Assembly (NCBI GenBank): GCA_964605705.1
Contig: CAZSDW010000020.1
Span: forward strand, 1-57,568
Length of the DNA: 57,568 nt
Reading direction: 5' to 3'
DNA from: CAZSDW01 sp964605705
Lineage (GTDB): Bacteria; Fidelibacterota; UBA2242
Part shown: positions 44,312 to 53,638 of the stretch, one piece after another
How positions within the stretch are numbered: position 1 is the first letter of the stretch
Layout of the letters: every line of letters begins with the position of its first letter
Notes under the pieces: model-generated
What the model was told of the DNA's origin: nothing
The model's database searches: none
Seen by the model: only the letters and a program-made list of their open reading frames with translations
Made by a program: the position numbers and the translations under genes

Positions 44312-44358
44312 GAAAATCCATCAATGATTTTGTCTCATTTGTAAAAAAGCGTGACAGG

Positions 44359-45006
44359 TTATTTTTTTAACACTGTGTTTATTTTATCAATAAATGTCTG
44401 CTCGGATACGACGCCATCCAGTGAATTCGTTGCGTTGATAATAGACTTGGGGATGCTATTAATGTTGTATTTTTGAACAAGATGTGGAAATTCGGTGACA
44501 TCGACCATGTCTGCGGTAATATTTTTATTGACCAGCGCCAGGCGATGGGCAGTTCGAACAACAGCTGGGCACTCGGGGCAGGTCGGTGTAACAAAGACCT
44601 GAATGTGTACGGGTTTATCGATTTTGCGGATTTTCTGATAGGTTTCATTGGAAAATCCGTGCTGATTATTTGAAAGATCAACGATATCTTCAATAATGCT
44701 CATGAATTCGTAGCCGGAAGGAATGCCGAAAAAACGCATGCCGGAATTATTGCCATTTTCCTGAATCAGAATCGTTGCCGGGATTTTATCGATGTTATAT
44801 TTTCTGACCTCTTCCGTATCGATCTGAAAGTTGTAAATTTCCAGAGACAGTTTGTCGGACAAGTAAATCAGTTCTTCGAGCAGCTTGCGAGCATCGTGAC
44901 AATAAGTGCATTCAATCATCTGGCTAAAATGAATAATTTTTACTTTTCCGGTCATCGCCGACAATTGCTTAATAATAATTTGGCGATCGTCGTCTTTTAA
45001 AAACAT
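44359..45006 (-). CDS. Protein disulfide oxidoreductase (two-thioredoxin-fold, PDO-like)
   Basis: 215 residues made of two glutaredoxin/thioredoxin-type units. The active sites are C33/C36 (CTYC) in the N-terminal unit and C143/C146 (CPEC) in the C-terminal unit; each unit has the cis-Pro segment (KIPATI, SIPKSI). This double-fold enzyme is well known in archaea and thermophiles and also in some bacteria; it accepts electrons from thioredoxin reductase and reduces or isomerises disulfides. AAGGAAA precedes the ATG. It heads the thiol-stress unit. Confidence 0.88.
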   Translation of the reverse strand: MFLKDDDRQIIIKQLSAMTGKVKIIHFSQMIECTYCHDARKLLEELIYLSDKLSLEIYNFQIDTEEVRKYNIDKIPATILIQENGNNSGMRFFGIPSGYEFMSIIEDIVDLSNNQHGFSNETYQKIRKIDKPVHIQVFVTPTCPECPAVVRTAHRLALVNKNITADMVDVTEFPHLVQKYNINSIPKSIINATNSLDGVVSEQTFIDKINTVLKK

Positions 45007-45200
45007 CAGGGTTTCCTTTCTGTGCAGTTAGATGATTGATTTCCGGGGTCGTTACAAACATCAAAAGGCTGCCGGTACACGGGATTAATTAAATCGTTAT
45101 CTGGCGATATTAATAAATAATGCTGATCCAAATTACTTGAAAATGAGCTTGTTTTACAGTAACGTTTGCGCGTGTTTTTGTTTTCAATTTTGGAGGGAAG

Positions 45201-47774
45201 ATGCTGTTAAAATTGATGCTAGTACCATTTGCTTCGGTCATTGCGCTGTTTACCGCGTTGTATTTTTATCTCTGGATTCAGAAACAGGATCCCGGGAATG
45301 CTCAGGTTCGCCGGATAGCCGGTTATATCCGCGAAGGAGCTATGGCGTATCTACGCCAGCAATATAAAACAGCAGGTTTGTTTTTTATTATTGTGTTTTT
45401 GATTCTATTGGTTTTTTCCTATGGTTTTCACGTTCTGAGCGGATATGAGCCGTTCTGTTTTTTGACCGGTGCCTTTTTTTCCGGGCTGAGTGGATTTTTT
45501 GGTATGTTGACTTCGACAATGACCTCGAACCGGACAACACACTCCGCCAGTAAATCTTTGAATCAGGCTTTGAAGATCTCCTTTCGCGGTGGCAGTGTCA
45601 TGGGGCTGGTCGTTGTGGGTTTTGCGCTGCTGTGCGTGATATCATGGTTCTTTATTATGAACCGTTTTATTGCAGAAGATAATCTGGCATTAAAGTACCA
45701 GACAATTACAACCACCCTGCTCAGTTTTGGTGTCGGGGCATCGGCAATGGCACTCTTTGCCCGTGTTGGTGGCGGTATTTTCACCAAAGCCGCCGATATG
45801 GGTGCTGACCTGGTCGGTAAAGTCGAAGCCGGTATTCCCGAGGATGATCCCCGTAATCCGGCGGTTATTGCGGATAATGTGGGTGATAATGTCGGTGATG
45901 TTGCCGGTATGGGTTCGGATTTGTTTGAATCCTTTGTCGGTTCAATTATCGGCACATCCGTTCTCTCGGTGGCGGCATTTCCTCTCAGCAAAGCATATAA
46001 TGGTGTCGTCTTGCCGATGATTATTGCCGGAATTGGAACGCTGGCTTCGATCATCGGCATCTTCGCGGTCCGTACGTCGGAAAATTTATCGCAAAAAGGG
46101 CTGTTGATCGCGGTAAATAAAGGCATAAACCTGACCACCATCATTACATTAATCTTCAGTGGTGTTGCCATAAACGCCCTGTTTCCCGGTCAATTCTGGA
46201 TGCTGTTTATTCCATTGCTGGCTGGAATTGCCGCGGGTGTGGCGATTGGTTATGTTACGGATTTATACACAAATGCTGCCTATTCGCCGGTTCAGGGAAT
46301 TGCCCGGCAGGCGAAGACCGGACATGCTACCGTCATCACATCCGGATTATCCGTTGGATTGATTTCCACTGTTCCGGCGGTCGCCTTCATCGTGATTGGA
46401 ATGATCGTGGCGTTTATTTTTGGGAATGGCTTTGAGCATTTTTCTTCGGGTCTTTATGCTATTGGATTGGCAGCGGTTGGTATGTTATCAACCCTGGGGA
46501 TCAACCTGTCAACCGATGCCTTTGGTCCGATTGCTGATAATGCCGGCGGTATTGCGGAAATGGCGGATATGCCCAGCGAGACCCGCAATCGAACCGATGC
46601 TCTGGATGAACTTGGCAACTCTACCGCTGCCCGTGGAAAGGGGCTCTGTATCGGGGCGGCAGCCCTGACAGCGGTAACCCTGATTGCGGCGTTTATTGAA
46701 ACGATCCGTACTGAAATGATCAACATGGGAGAGACCACAATTAAATTGGCAGGTAATGTCATCGATGTTGCTTCAGCAGAGGTAACGGAAATTCTGGCTT
46801 TTATGGGTGGTTCGATTATGGATATTCGTTTTATCGTGGGGCTCTTTATCGGTGGTGCGCTCTGCTCTGCCTTTTCCAGTAAAACGATTGCGGCGGTTTC
46901 AGTGGCTGCCGGTGAGATGATTGATGAAGTCCGGCGTCAATTTCGTGAGATTCCGGGCATCATGACAGGTAAAACCACTCCTGATTATGGACGGTGTGTA
47001 AAAATATCAACGGCTGCGGCTCAGAAAAAAATGGTGTCGCCGGCAATGATCGCGATTATCGCTCCAATACTGACCGGGTTAGTATTAGGACCGATCGGGA
47101 TAATTGGACTATTGCTGGGAAATTTACTGATCGGTTTTTTCTTTGCGATTATATTTGCGAATTCCGGTGGTGCCTGGGACAATGCCAAGAAGTATATCGA
47201 ACGGTCTAAATCCGAACTGAAATTTAAAATCAGTGACAGTATCAAGAAAATTTCACACAGAGGATTGTGGCCTTTTTTTCTGACGAGAGATTATTCCACC
47301 TTTCTGTACGAATTGGTGAATATGAATCCGTTGGCGTTCAGTATTGATGAAAAGGTTTCCGATTATCTGGCAAATATCATCGAGTATATTGAAACAGAAT
47401 ATATTCAAAAAGGCAAATCCCTGAGCGTTCCGCTCAAACGATTCGGCGGGAAAGAGATCAGCGAATCCGACGATGAGACACTAAATGCCCATTATCGGAA
47501 ACTAAATCAGGAAGATCGCCTGATATTTAAACTCTATCTGAAACTCGATCCCGATGAACATCAAATCCTGATGGAAATGAAAGATCTGAAGGAGAAATTC
47601 ACGGTTGTTATGAACAGTTATTCGGCAGCCGTAACCGGTGACACCGTCGGAGATCCGTTAAAGGACACCACCGGTCCGTCGCTGGATATTGCTATCAAAT
47701 TATCAACGATGGTCAGTATTATTGCAATTGGATTCATCCTGCGATTTAACCTGATTGATCTGCTGATTAAATAG
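45201..47774 (+). CDS. hppA: Membrane-bound ion-pumping pyrophosphatase, K-dependent type, with large insert
   Basis: Couples pyrophosphate hydrolysis to H+ or Na+ pumping across the inner membrane. The substrate-site motifs are intact: KAADMGADLVGKVEAGIPEDDPRNPAVIADNVGDNVGD, DAFGPIADNAGGIAEM, and GDTVGDPLKDTTGPS. A476 in GNSTAA lies where K-independent enzymes have Lys, so it is probably K+-dependent. At 857 residues it is longer than the usual 660-800. The excess lies between WDNAKKYIE (659-667) and the AAVTGDTVGDP block (from 809), about 140 residues of charged, mostly helical sequence facing the cytosol. GGAGGG precedes the ATG, and a terminator follows. H+ versus Na+ specificity cannot be read here. 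Confidence 0.92.
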   Translation: MLLKLMLVPFASVIALFTALYFYLWIQKQDPGNAQVRRIAGYIREGAMAYLRQQYKTAGLFFIIVFLILLVFSYGFHVLSGYEPFCFLTGAFFSGLSGFFGMLTSTMTSNRTTHSASKSLNQALKISFRGGSVMGLVVVGFALLCVISWFFIMNRFIAEDNLALKYQTITTTLLSFGVGASAMALFARVGGGIFTKAADMGADLVGKVEAGIPEDDPRNPAVIADNVGDNVGDVAGMGSDLFESFVGSIIGTSVLSVAAFPLSKAYNGVVLPMIIAGIGTLASIIGIFAVRTSENLSQKGLLIAVNKGINLTTIITLIFSGVAINALFPGQFWMLFIPLLAGIAAGVAIGYVTDLYTNAAYSPVQGIARQAKTGHATVITSGLSVGLISTVPAVAFIVIGMIVAFIFGNGFEHFSSGLYAIGLAAVGMLSTLGINLSTDAFGPIADNAGGIAEMADMPSETRNRTDALDELGNSTAARGKGLCIGAAALTAVTLIAAFIETIRTEMINMGETTIKLAGNVIDVASAEVTEILAFMGGSIMDIRFIVGLFIGGALCSAFSSKTIAAVSVAAGEMIDEVRRQFREIPGIMTGKTTPDYGRCVKISTAAAQKKMVSPAMIAIIAPILTGLVLGPIGIIGLLLGNLLIGFFFAIIFANSGGAWDNAKKYIERSKSELKFKISDSIKKISHRGLWPFFLTRDYSTFLYELVNMNPLAFSIDEKVSDYLANIIEYIETEYIQKGKSLSVPLKRFGGKEISESDDETLNAHYRKLNQEDRLIFKLYLKLDPDEHQILMEMKDLKEKFTVVMNSYSAAVTGDTVGDPLKDTTGPSLDIAIKLSTMVSIIAIGFILRFNLIDLLIK

Positions 47775-47792
47775 ACCCAATTTCTATAAACC

Positions 47793-47829
47793 AATCTCCC
47801 GTTTATCAATGCCCAGACGGGAGATTTTT
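47793..47829 (+). terminator. Rho-independent terminator after hppA
   Basis: A ten-pair stem (AATCTCCCGT at 47793-47802 with ACGGGAGATT at 47817-47826) runs into five T residues. It serves the pyrophosphatase gene and lies just before the convergent retropepsin-like gene. Confidence 0.8.
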
Positions 47830-47845
47830 GTATGAAAGTTGTTTA

Positions 47846-48745
47846 TTATCTGATAATCAATTGACCGTTGATAAAGTCGATGGAAAGCAGTCCCCGGCTG
47901 ATAATATCCATACCGATTACAATATCGATGGTGCGCAGGTTTTCTGGTTCTAAGGTAAGCAGGTCTGGATTTACCTGGCAATTGATGCCGGAAAAACGAT
48001 GCTTGCCTATTTTTAGGGACTGAATCGTTGGTTTATGAGATTGATCTTTGCCAGCGATGACGGCAGCCAGTTCAGGATTGACTTGAGTCGTAGCCAGCCG
48101 GGTGCTGATGGTTGCCAGGTATTCTGTATCTTCAACCCGGCAGTTGAATTTTATCAGTCCCTTTTGATCTCCATCGGATTGATTCAGATCAAAGGAAACC
48201 AGGTTACTGTCGGCATAGATGTCGCGGAGAGAGTGTTCGGGATTAGTGGAAAATGCCAGGATTTTATTCGACATGTCAATTGTTATCTGACCATCTATCA
48301 GAAAATTGCGCCCGATTATTCCCGGTATTTCGTATGGTTGAGAACTTCTTTTTATGATTGATACATAAAGGTCCGGATAGTGATTTCCGAGAAACGATAC
48401 ATCGTGGAGATAGCCCTCTTCAACCAGAATCTCGCTGGTTTCCGTGATGTAATTGGACATCCGCAGTGGTTCGAATAAACCATTCCTGTAACTGTTATCT
48501 TTCAGGAATATATCAATGGCATTAAAATCGAGCAGCAGGTATTTGGATTCATTGTTGACGGTCACTTTTACCCGGGGACCTGGAATCGATCCGGAACTAA
48601 GCAGGGGAAAAATATTGTCAATACTGTAACCGAGGTGCGTAATCCAGGCAATTGTTGATAAATCCGGCAAAGCGGGTTCCTGAGAACAGGTAGCAAAAAT
48701 AAATAAACCAACGAGTATCAATGAACTTCTCTTATTAGTCAGCAT
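47846..48745 (-). CDS. Retropepsin-like protein with degenerate active sites, probable lipoprotein
   Basis: About 299 residues. The N terminus (LILVGLFIFATCSQEP) looks like a lipoprotein signal, although the lipobox is imperfect. Two retropepsin-like lobes follow. The first has LLLDFNAIDIF where active enzymes have LLLDTGA, and a GIIGRNFL flap-end motif. The second has ISTRLATT in place of the DTG site and ends with IDIVIGMDIISRGLLSIDF, the usual closing strand. Numbered from an upstream ATG at 48778, D84 survives in the first lobe and the second Asp is replaced by Thr. It may therefore be a binding protein rather than a protease. The ATG at 48745 is preferred because the signal peptide begins there. 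Confidence 0.65.
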   Translation of the reverse strand: MLTNKRSSLILVGLFIFATCSQEPALPDLSTIAWITHLGYSIDNIFPLLSSGSIPGPRVKVTVNNESKYLLLDFNAIDIFLKDNSYRNGLFEPLRMSNYITETSEILVEEGYLHDVSFLGNHYPDLYVSIIKRSSQPYEIPGIIGRNFLIDGQITIDMSNKILAFSTNPEHSLRDIYADSNLVSFDLNQSDGDQKGLIKFNCRVEDTEYLATISTRLATTQVNPELAAVIAGKDQSHKPTIQSLKIGKHRFSGINCQVNPDLLTLEPENLRTIDIVIGMDIISRGLLSIDFINGQLIIR

Positions 48746-48900
48746 AATTATTCCGGATAATTTTTCGCATTCTAGCATGTTTGTCGATATAATATAAGTG
48801 TATTTTTATATTCTCCCATGGGAAATTTTGTGATTTGCATATCAGATTCTCTCCCAGTATATTTATGTCGTTCGGAATATAAAATATATAAGGTTTACTG

Positions 48901-50082
48901 ATGGATATATTTCAAAAATGTTTCGAGTTCAAAGATGCCGAAATAGCCAGACAACAGGGGTACTACCCGTACTTTATCCCCTTTTCCGGTGGCGATGATA
49001 CGGTGATGACCTATAAAGGTTCATCGAAAATTATGATCGGATCCAATAATTATCTGGGCTTGACCCATCATCCGAAAGTTCTGGCTGCCGCTGAAAAAGC
49101 GCTAAAAGAATACGGAACCGGCAGAACCGGCAGTCGCTTTTTAAATGGCACTCTCGATATACACGAACAATTCGAAGCCGAGCTGGCAACCTTTACCGGG
49201 AAAGCGGCGGCGCTGATATTTTCAACGGGATTTCTGGTGAACCAGGGCACCATTGCGACATTACTAAATAAAAAGGACGCGGTTATTATTGATAAACTGG
49301 ATCACGCCAGTATTGTTGATGGTTGTCGCCTGTCCGAAGCCAAAATTTATCGGTATCGGCATAATGATATGAAAGAATTGAAGTCGATTCTGGCAAGCCT
49401 GCCCCGAGATTCCGGTAAGCTGGTAATCGTTGACGGCGTGTTCTCCATGGAGGGTGACATTGCACCATTGCCGGAAATCTGTCAGCTGAGCAAAGAATTT
49501 GGTGCCCGATTAATGGTTGATGACGCCCATTCTATCGGTATGCTTGGACCCCGGGGAAATGGAACGGCGGCGCACTTCGGTGTGACAGACCAGGTTGATT
49601 TGATTATGGGGACATTTTCCAAATCCTTTGGTGCTATCGGGGGATTCATTGCCGGAGATACCCCGGTTATTGATTATATAAAACATCATTCCCGTGGATT
49701 GATCTTCACTGCCAGTCTGCCACCGGCGGTAGTCGCATCAACCCGGGCAGCACTGGAAATTATCATTAATGAACCTGAAAGGCGGCAGCGGCTCTGGGAT
49801 ATTGGGAATTATATGCGGGGGGAATTCCAGAAAATGGGTTATAACACCAGTACCAGTGAAACGCCGGTGATCCCGATTGTCATTGGCGACAACATGAAAA
49901 CCTTCTTGTTCTGGAAAATGCTTTTTAATGAAGGTGTGTATGCAAACGCCGTGATTCATCCTGCCGTACCCAATGATTCTGCCCGGTTGCGCACCAGCTA
50001 TATCGCGACTCACACCCAGGAGCAGCTGGATTTTGTGCTGGATAAATTTAAAAGGATTGGTAAGAAGTTAGGCGTTATCTGA
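48901..50082 (+). CDS. Serine palmitoyltransferase-like alpha-oxoamine synthase
   Basis: A PLP enzyme of 393 residues that condenses an amino acid with an acyl-CoA. The PLP lysine is K241 in GTFSKSFGAIGGF; H135 (DKLDHAS) would stack on the cofactor, and the VDDAHS block carries the PLP-binding Asp. Over long stretches (YLGLTHHPKV, GSRFLNGTLDIH, VIVDGVFSMEGDIAPLPEI, DLIMGTFSKS) it resembles the serine palmitoyltransferase of Bacteroidetes more than BioF or Kbl. If so it makes 3-ketodihydrosphingosine for sphingolipids. No other sphingolipid gene is nearby, so BioF/Kbl-type function remains possible. Confidence 0.8.
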   Translation: MDIFQKCFEFKDAEIARQQGYYPYFIPFSGGDDTVMTYKGSSKIMIGSNNYLGLTHHPKVLAAAEKALKEYGTGRTGSRFLNGTLDIHEQFEAELATFTGKAAALIFSTGFLVNQGTIATLLNKKDAVIIDKLDHASIVDGCRLSEAKIYRYRHNDMKELKSILASLPRDSGKLVIVDGVFSMEGDIAPLPEICQLSKEFGARLMVDDAHSIGMLGPRGNGTAAHFGVTDQVDLIMGTFSKSFGAIGGFIAGDTPVIDYIKHHSRGLIFTASLPPAVVASTRAALEIIINEPERRQRLWDIGNYMRGEFQKMGYNTSTSETPVIPIVIGDNMKTFLFWKMLFNEGVYANAVIHPAVPNDSARLRTSYIATHTQEQLDFVLDKFKRIGKKLGVI

Positions 50083-50114
50083 AAATAAGAAAACATTATT
50101 TTATTTTGACTGAA

Positions 50115-51788
50115 ATGTATAAACAGGCGCAATTTCTACGGATTGTGAGTTTCACGTTATTGTTGTGGATTTACTTGGCGGGCTGTGCGGCACAGGGTCC
50201 GCCGGGTGGTGGACCGGTGGATAAAACCGGACCGGAACTTATTTCGTCATTTCCTCAAAATGGAGCGACAAATATTGATCCGGGCAGTATGGTTATTCTC
50301 AATTTTTCCGAGGTCATCGAACCCCGGTCGGCGGAAAACAGTCTGGTAATTACGCCGGCAATGAATCGTCCGCCAATTGTGAAAGCCAGGCGGAAAAAGG
50401 TATCCATAGCATTTTCGGAACCTTTACGAGAGAATACGACGTATATTCTCAATTTCGGTCGGAATATTCAGGACTATCAAAAGAACACGACCAACAAAAA
50501 TATTGCGGTGGCATTTTCCACGGGTGATTCACTGGATCAGGGGCAAATCATGGGGCAGGTTTTCGGTATCCCGGAAAAACAACAGGCGCAAGTCCGGGCT
50601 TATCGTAAAAGCGAAAGCTTTCCCGATTCGATTTTGGGAAGCAAACCCGAGTATCGCACCGCCGTCGAACAGGATGGTAGTTTTCGGCTAAGTAATCTGG
50701 CGAAGGGCGAATACCGCCTGCTGGCGATTGCATCAGCATCGACCCGCATTACTGTGATTGATGAGAATAATCTGTTGGCGATTCAACAGGCAGATTCGGT
50801 TGTCATTGCCCGACGGGATGATATTCTGTCGGGGATCAACTTTAAACTGGATAATTTTTACCTGAAACCCTTTCACCTGCAGATGGCATCGATGCAGGAT
50901 GAAAAAATCGAGCTGACTTTTTCCCGTCCACTTGATCCAGAAGCGTCGGTTTCCGTATTGCCCCGGATTGATGGTGCCCGGATTCAATCATTCTGGATTA
51001 ATCAGGATAATCCGCGATATCTGGATATCATTGCCGACAGTATCATTTCGGGACGGGAATATACGGTCACCATTGATGGTGCCTGCGATAACAAAGGCGA
51101 GCGTTTGACCCGCAACAATTCCACTGTATTTGTCTATTCGGAAATTGTCGATACACTTCGACCTGACATTCAATCCAGTCAACCTTCCCGGGGTGCGAAA
51201 AACGTCAAACTGGATACAGAGATTTGCATCAATTTCACGGAAGCGATGAATCGGAACCTCCCGATGACGTCCATTAATCTTATGTCAAAGGATAGTGTCG
51301 TTGTCAGTTTTGCCAGCCACTGGCGGGATGGAAATTCACTGGTACTTACGCCTGCTACGGCATTGGAATCGGCGATGGAGTATCAATTAAACATGAATTG
51401 CAACGCCTGGACAGATATCGCCGGGAACCGGTTTCAGGATTCCCTGAAAACAATCTCCTTTACCACAGTGGACGCTAACAGTTTTGGCAGTATTAGCGGA
51501 AGGATAGATGTTACTACCACGCCAGAGGGAAATCTGGTGATAAATTGTTTTCGCGAAAAGGATCGCACACCGATCAGGGTTAAGCCTTCCGCTTCCGGTG
51601 AATATATTGTAAATTCACTGCTGCCTGGCAAATATCGCTTTGAAATCTGGGAGGATCAAAATGGAAATGGTCGCTGGGATCAGGGCAGTTTAATACCATT
51701 TCAAGCCGCTGAACGCTACCGTGTTTATCCGGACTGGATCAATGTCAGAGCCCGCTGGGAAACCGCCGAAGTTAATTGGATTTATTGA
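50115..51788 (+). CDS. Ig-like (SbsA/Big_5) domain lipoprotein
   Basis: About 557 residues. A lipoprotein signal ends in LAGC, followed by an AAQGPPGGGPVDKTGPE linker. An SbsA/Big_5 Ig-like domain (about 40-140) contains FPQNGATNIDPGSMVILNFSEVI; a related repeat near 340-450 reads SQPSRGAKNVKLDTEICINFTEAM. Between them lie other beta domains, and a carboxypeptidase-regulatory-like fold closes the protein (LLPGKYRFEIWEDQNGNGRWD). This is the Bacteroidetes/FCB style of surface lipoprotein; the precise role is unknown. The ATG at 50115 is chosen over a TTG at 50106. The stop overlaps the dapF ATG. Confidence 0.82.
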   Translation: MYKQAQFLRIVSFTLLLWIYLAGCAAQGPPGGGPVDKTGPELISSFPQNGATNIDPGSMVILNFSEVIEPRSAENSLVITPAMNRPPIVKARRKKVSIAFSEPLRENTTYILNFGRNIQDYQKNTTNKNIAVAFSTGDSLDQGQIMGQVFGIPEKQQAQVRAYRKSESFPDSILGSKPEYRTAVEQDGSFRLSNLAKGEYRLLAIASASTRITVIDENNLLAIQQADSVVIARRDDILSGINFKLDNFYLKPFHLQMASMQDEKIELTFSRPLDPEASVSVLPRIDGARIQSFWINQDNPRYLDIIADSIISGREYTVTIDGACDNKGERLTRNNSTVFVYSEIVDTLRPDIQSSQPSRGAKNVKLDTEICINFTEAMNRNLPMTSINLMSKDSVVVSFASHWRDGNSLVLTPATALESAMEYQLNMNCNAWTDIAGNRFQDSLKTISFTTVDANSFGSISGRIDVTTTPEGNLVINCFREKDRTPIRVKPSASGEYIVNSLLPGKYRFEIWEDQNGNGRWDQGSLIPFQAAERYRVYPDWINVRARWETAEVNWIY

Positions 51789-52561
51789 TGTTGGATGTGA
51801 CATTCTGGAAAGTGGAAGCCGCCGGTAACGATTTTGTAATGATCGATTACCGCAAGCCATTTTTTAAGAACAAGCTGTCTGAAACGGCAATTCGATTGAC
51901 AAATCGACGGCTCGGGATTGGCGCCGATGGGGTGATCTTCATTGAAAATGCGCCCGGCGCCGATTTTTTCTTGGCGTATTACAATGCTGACGGCAGCGGA
52001 CCGGTAATGTGTGGTAATGGCGGTCGGGCTGCCCTGTTTTATATATTCGAGAGCGGAATCTGTCGGAAAGAAAACTATCATTTTATGGCTTCCGATGGTC
52101 TGCACGATGGAAGAATCAAAGCAAATCAAGTGGCGCTGACCATTAAATATTCCGGAAAAATAAATAAAACAATGCTGGGTACGGAAACCGTTTATCTGGT
52201 CGATACAGGCGTGCCACATATAATCCGGATTGTTGAGAATATTGACGCGGTTGATATTTCTGCCGAGTCTCCGGCACTGAGAAAAAAACATGACGCCAAT
52301 ATCAATTATATTGAGAAAATCCGGGATGGCTACTGGAAAATCCGAACCTATGAACGCGGCGTGGAAAATGAAACCCTGGCTTGCGGGACCGGGGCGACGG
52401 CGTCGGCGATGACGATCCACTCAGTGTTCCATCAAGCTTTTCCAATTACCCTTCAGGCACGGGGTGGCAGACTGAGTATTGATTCTGAAGCCGACACTCT
52501 CTGGCTCAGCGGACCAACCCGGAAAGTATTTGAAGGGAGCATTTCAATTGAAGAGAAATGA
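51788..52561 (+). CDS. dapF: Diaminopimelate epimerase
   Basis: Interconverts LL- and meso-diaminopimelate for lysine and peptidoglycan. The two catalytic Cys are in MCGNGGRAA and ACGTGATASAM, and the GNDFVMID and RRLGIGADGVIF blocks are intact. About 257 residues. The ATG at 51788 overlaps the upstream TGA by one base (TGATG); a TTG at 51776 is unlikely. Presence of dapF implies a meso-DAP wall. Confidence 0.95.
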   Translation: MLDVTFWKVEAAGNDFVMIDYRKPFFKNKLSETAIRLTNRRLGIGADGVIFIENAPGADFFLAYYNADGSGPVMCGNGGRAALFYIFESGICRKENYHFMASDGLHDGRIKANQVALTIKYSGKINKTMLGTETVYLVDTGVPHIIRIVENIDAVDISAESPALRKKHDANINYIEKIRDGYWKIRTYERGVENETLACGTGATASAMTIHSVFHQAFPITLQARGGRLSIDSEADTLWLSGPTRKVFEGSISIEEK

Positions 52562-52570
52562 GGTGAGAGA

Positions 52571-53638
52571 ATGTATGCAGTAATTATGGCAGGTGGAATT
52601 GGAAAAAGATTCTGGCCCAGAAGCCGAAAAGATCGACCCAAACAGCTGCTGGATATCATCTCTGATCAATCGATGCTGAAGATGACCTATGAGCGTTTGA
52701 AAGCGATAACCGATGAAAAGAAAATATATGTCGTCGCCGGGCAAAATCTGTCGGATAAAATTATTGTGGAGCTTCCGGAATTACCCCTGAAAAACCTGAT
52801 TATTGAACCCAGTGGTAAAAATACGGCGCCCTGTATCGGACTGGCTGCGGCAACAATTATTCAGAAAGACCCCAATGCGGTGATGGGCATTTTTCCTGCA
52901 GATCACCTGATCGTCAATGTCAAGTCTTTTAAAGAGGCGGTGGAGCACGGTGTTCAGTTTGCCCGGGATCATGTAGCCCTGATAACGTTTGGAATTATGC
53001 CGACCCACCCGGCAACTGGCTATGGTTATATCCAGTATAACAAGGTCAAGGCAGTTTATAAAGACTCTATTTATGAGGTCAAAACATTCGCAGAAAAACC
53101 CAACCAGGCAACGGCGCACCGGTTTCTTGAAAGCGGTGAATTTCTATGGAACAGTGGCATGTTCATCTGGAAAGCCGAAAATATATTGAATTCAATCAAA
53201 CTGTTTCTGCCGGAAATGTATGAGAGCTTGCAGGCAATTGGCGCCGCAGTCGATACTCCTGAGTATAACGGCGTCCTGAAAAAACAGTGGGCGACGATTC
53301 ACAGCGATTCCATCGATTACGGCGTAATGGAAAAAGCGAAAAATGTATTTGTCGTTAAAAGTACGTTTGGCTGGAGTGACGTGGGTGGCTGGGATGCTGT
53401 TTATGAAATAAAGGAAAAAGATAAAAATGGCAATGTTATCATTGGTGATGTAATTCCGATGGAGACCAGCAATTCCTATATTTTTTCCTGCAAAAATCTG
53501 ATCACGACTATTGGGGTGAAAGACCTGATCATTATTCAATCCAGAGATTCATTGTTGATATTGAACCGGAAAGAGTCTGAAAAAGTCAAAAATCTGGTGG
53601 ATTTACTGGAACGAAAAAATTACCAGGATTATTTATAA
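52571..53638 (+). CDS. manC: Mannose-1-phosphate guanylyltransferase
   Basis: Makes GDP-mannose from mannose-1-phosphate and GTP for glycans and deoxy sugars. 355 residues: nucleotidyltransferase motif AGGIGKRFWPRSRKDRPKQ at the N terminus, then FPADHLI, TGYGYIQYN, FAEKP and NSGMFIWKA, with a left-handed beta-helix-like C terminus. It lacks the C-terminal isomerase domain of bifunctional enzymes. GAGGTGAGAG precedes the ATG. The following small gene starts the base after its stop. Confidence 0.92.
   Translation: MYAVIMAGGIGKRFWPRSRKDRPKQLLDIISDQSMLKMTYERLKAITDEKKIYVVAGQNLSDKIIVELPELPLKNLIIEPSGKNTAPCIGLAAATIIQKDPNAVMGIFPADHLIVNVKSFKEAVEHGVQFARDHVALITFGIMPTHPATGYGYIQYNKVKAVYKDSIYEVKTFAEKPNQATAHRFLESGEFLWNSGMFIWKAENILNSIKLFLPEMYESLQAIGAAVDTPEYNGVLKKQWATIHSDSIDYGVMEKAKNVFVVKSTFGWSDVGGWDAVYEIKEKDKNGNVIIGDVIPMETSNSYIFSCKNLITTIGVKDLIIIQSRDSLLILNRKESEKVKNLVDLLERKNYQDYL

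Noticed and set aside
45563..46171. 202-residue open frame on the minus strand
   Set aside because: Antisense to the membrane pyrophosphatase; rich in Pro/Thr/Ser as expected for the complement of a Gly/Ala-rich membrane protein.
51782..52420. 212-residue open frame on the minus strand
   Set aside because: Antisense to dapF, which has both catalytic motifs.
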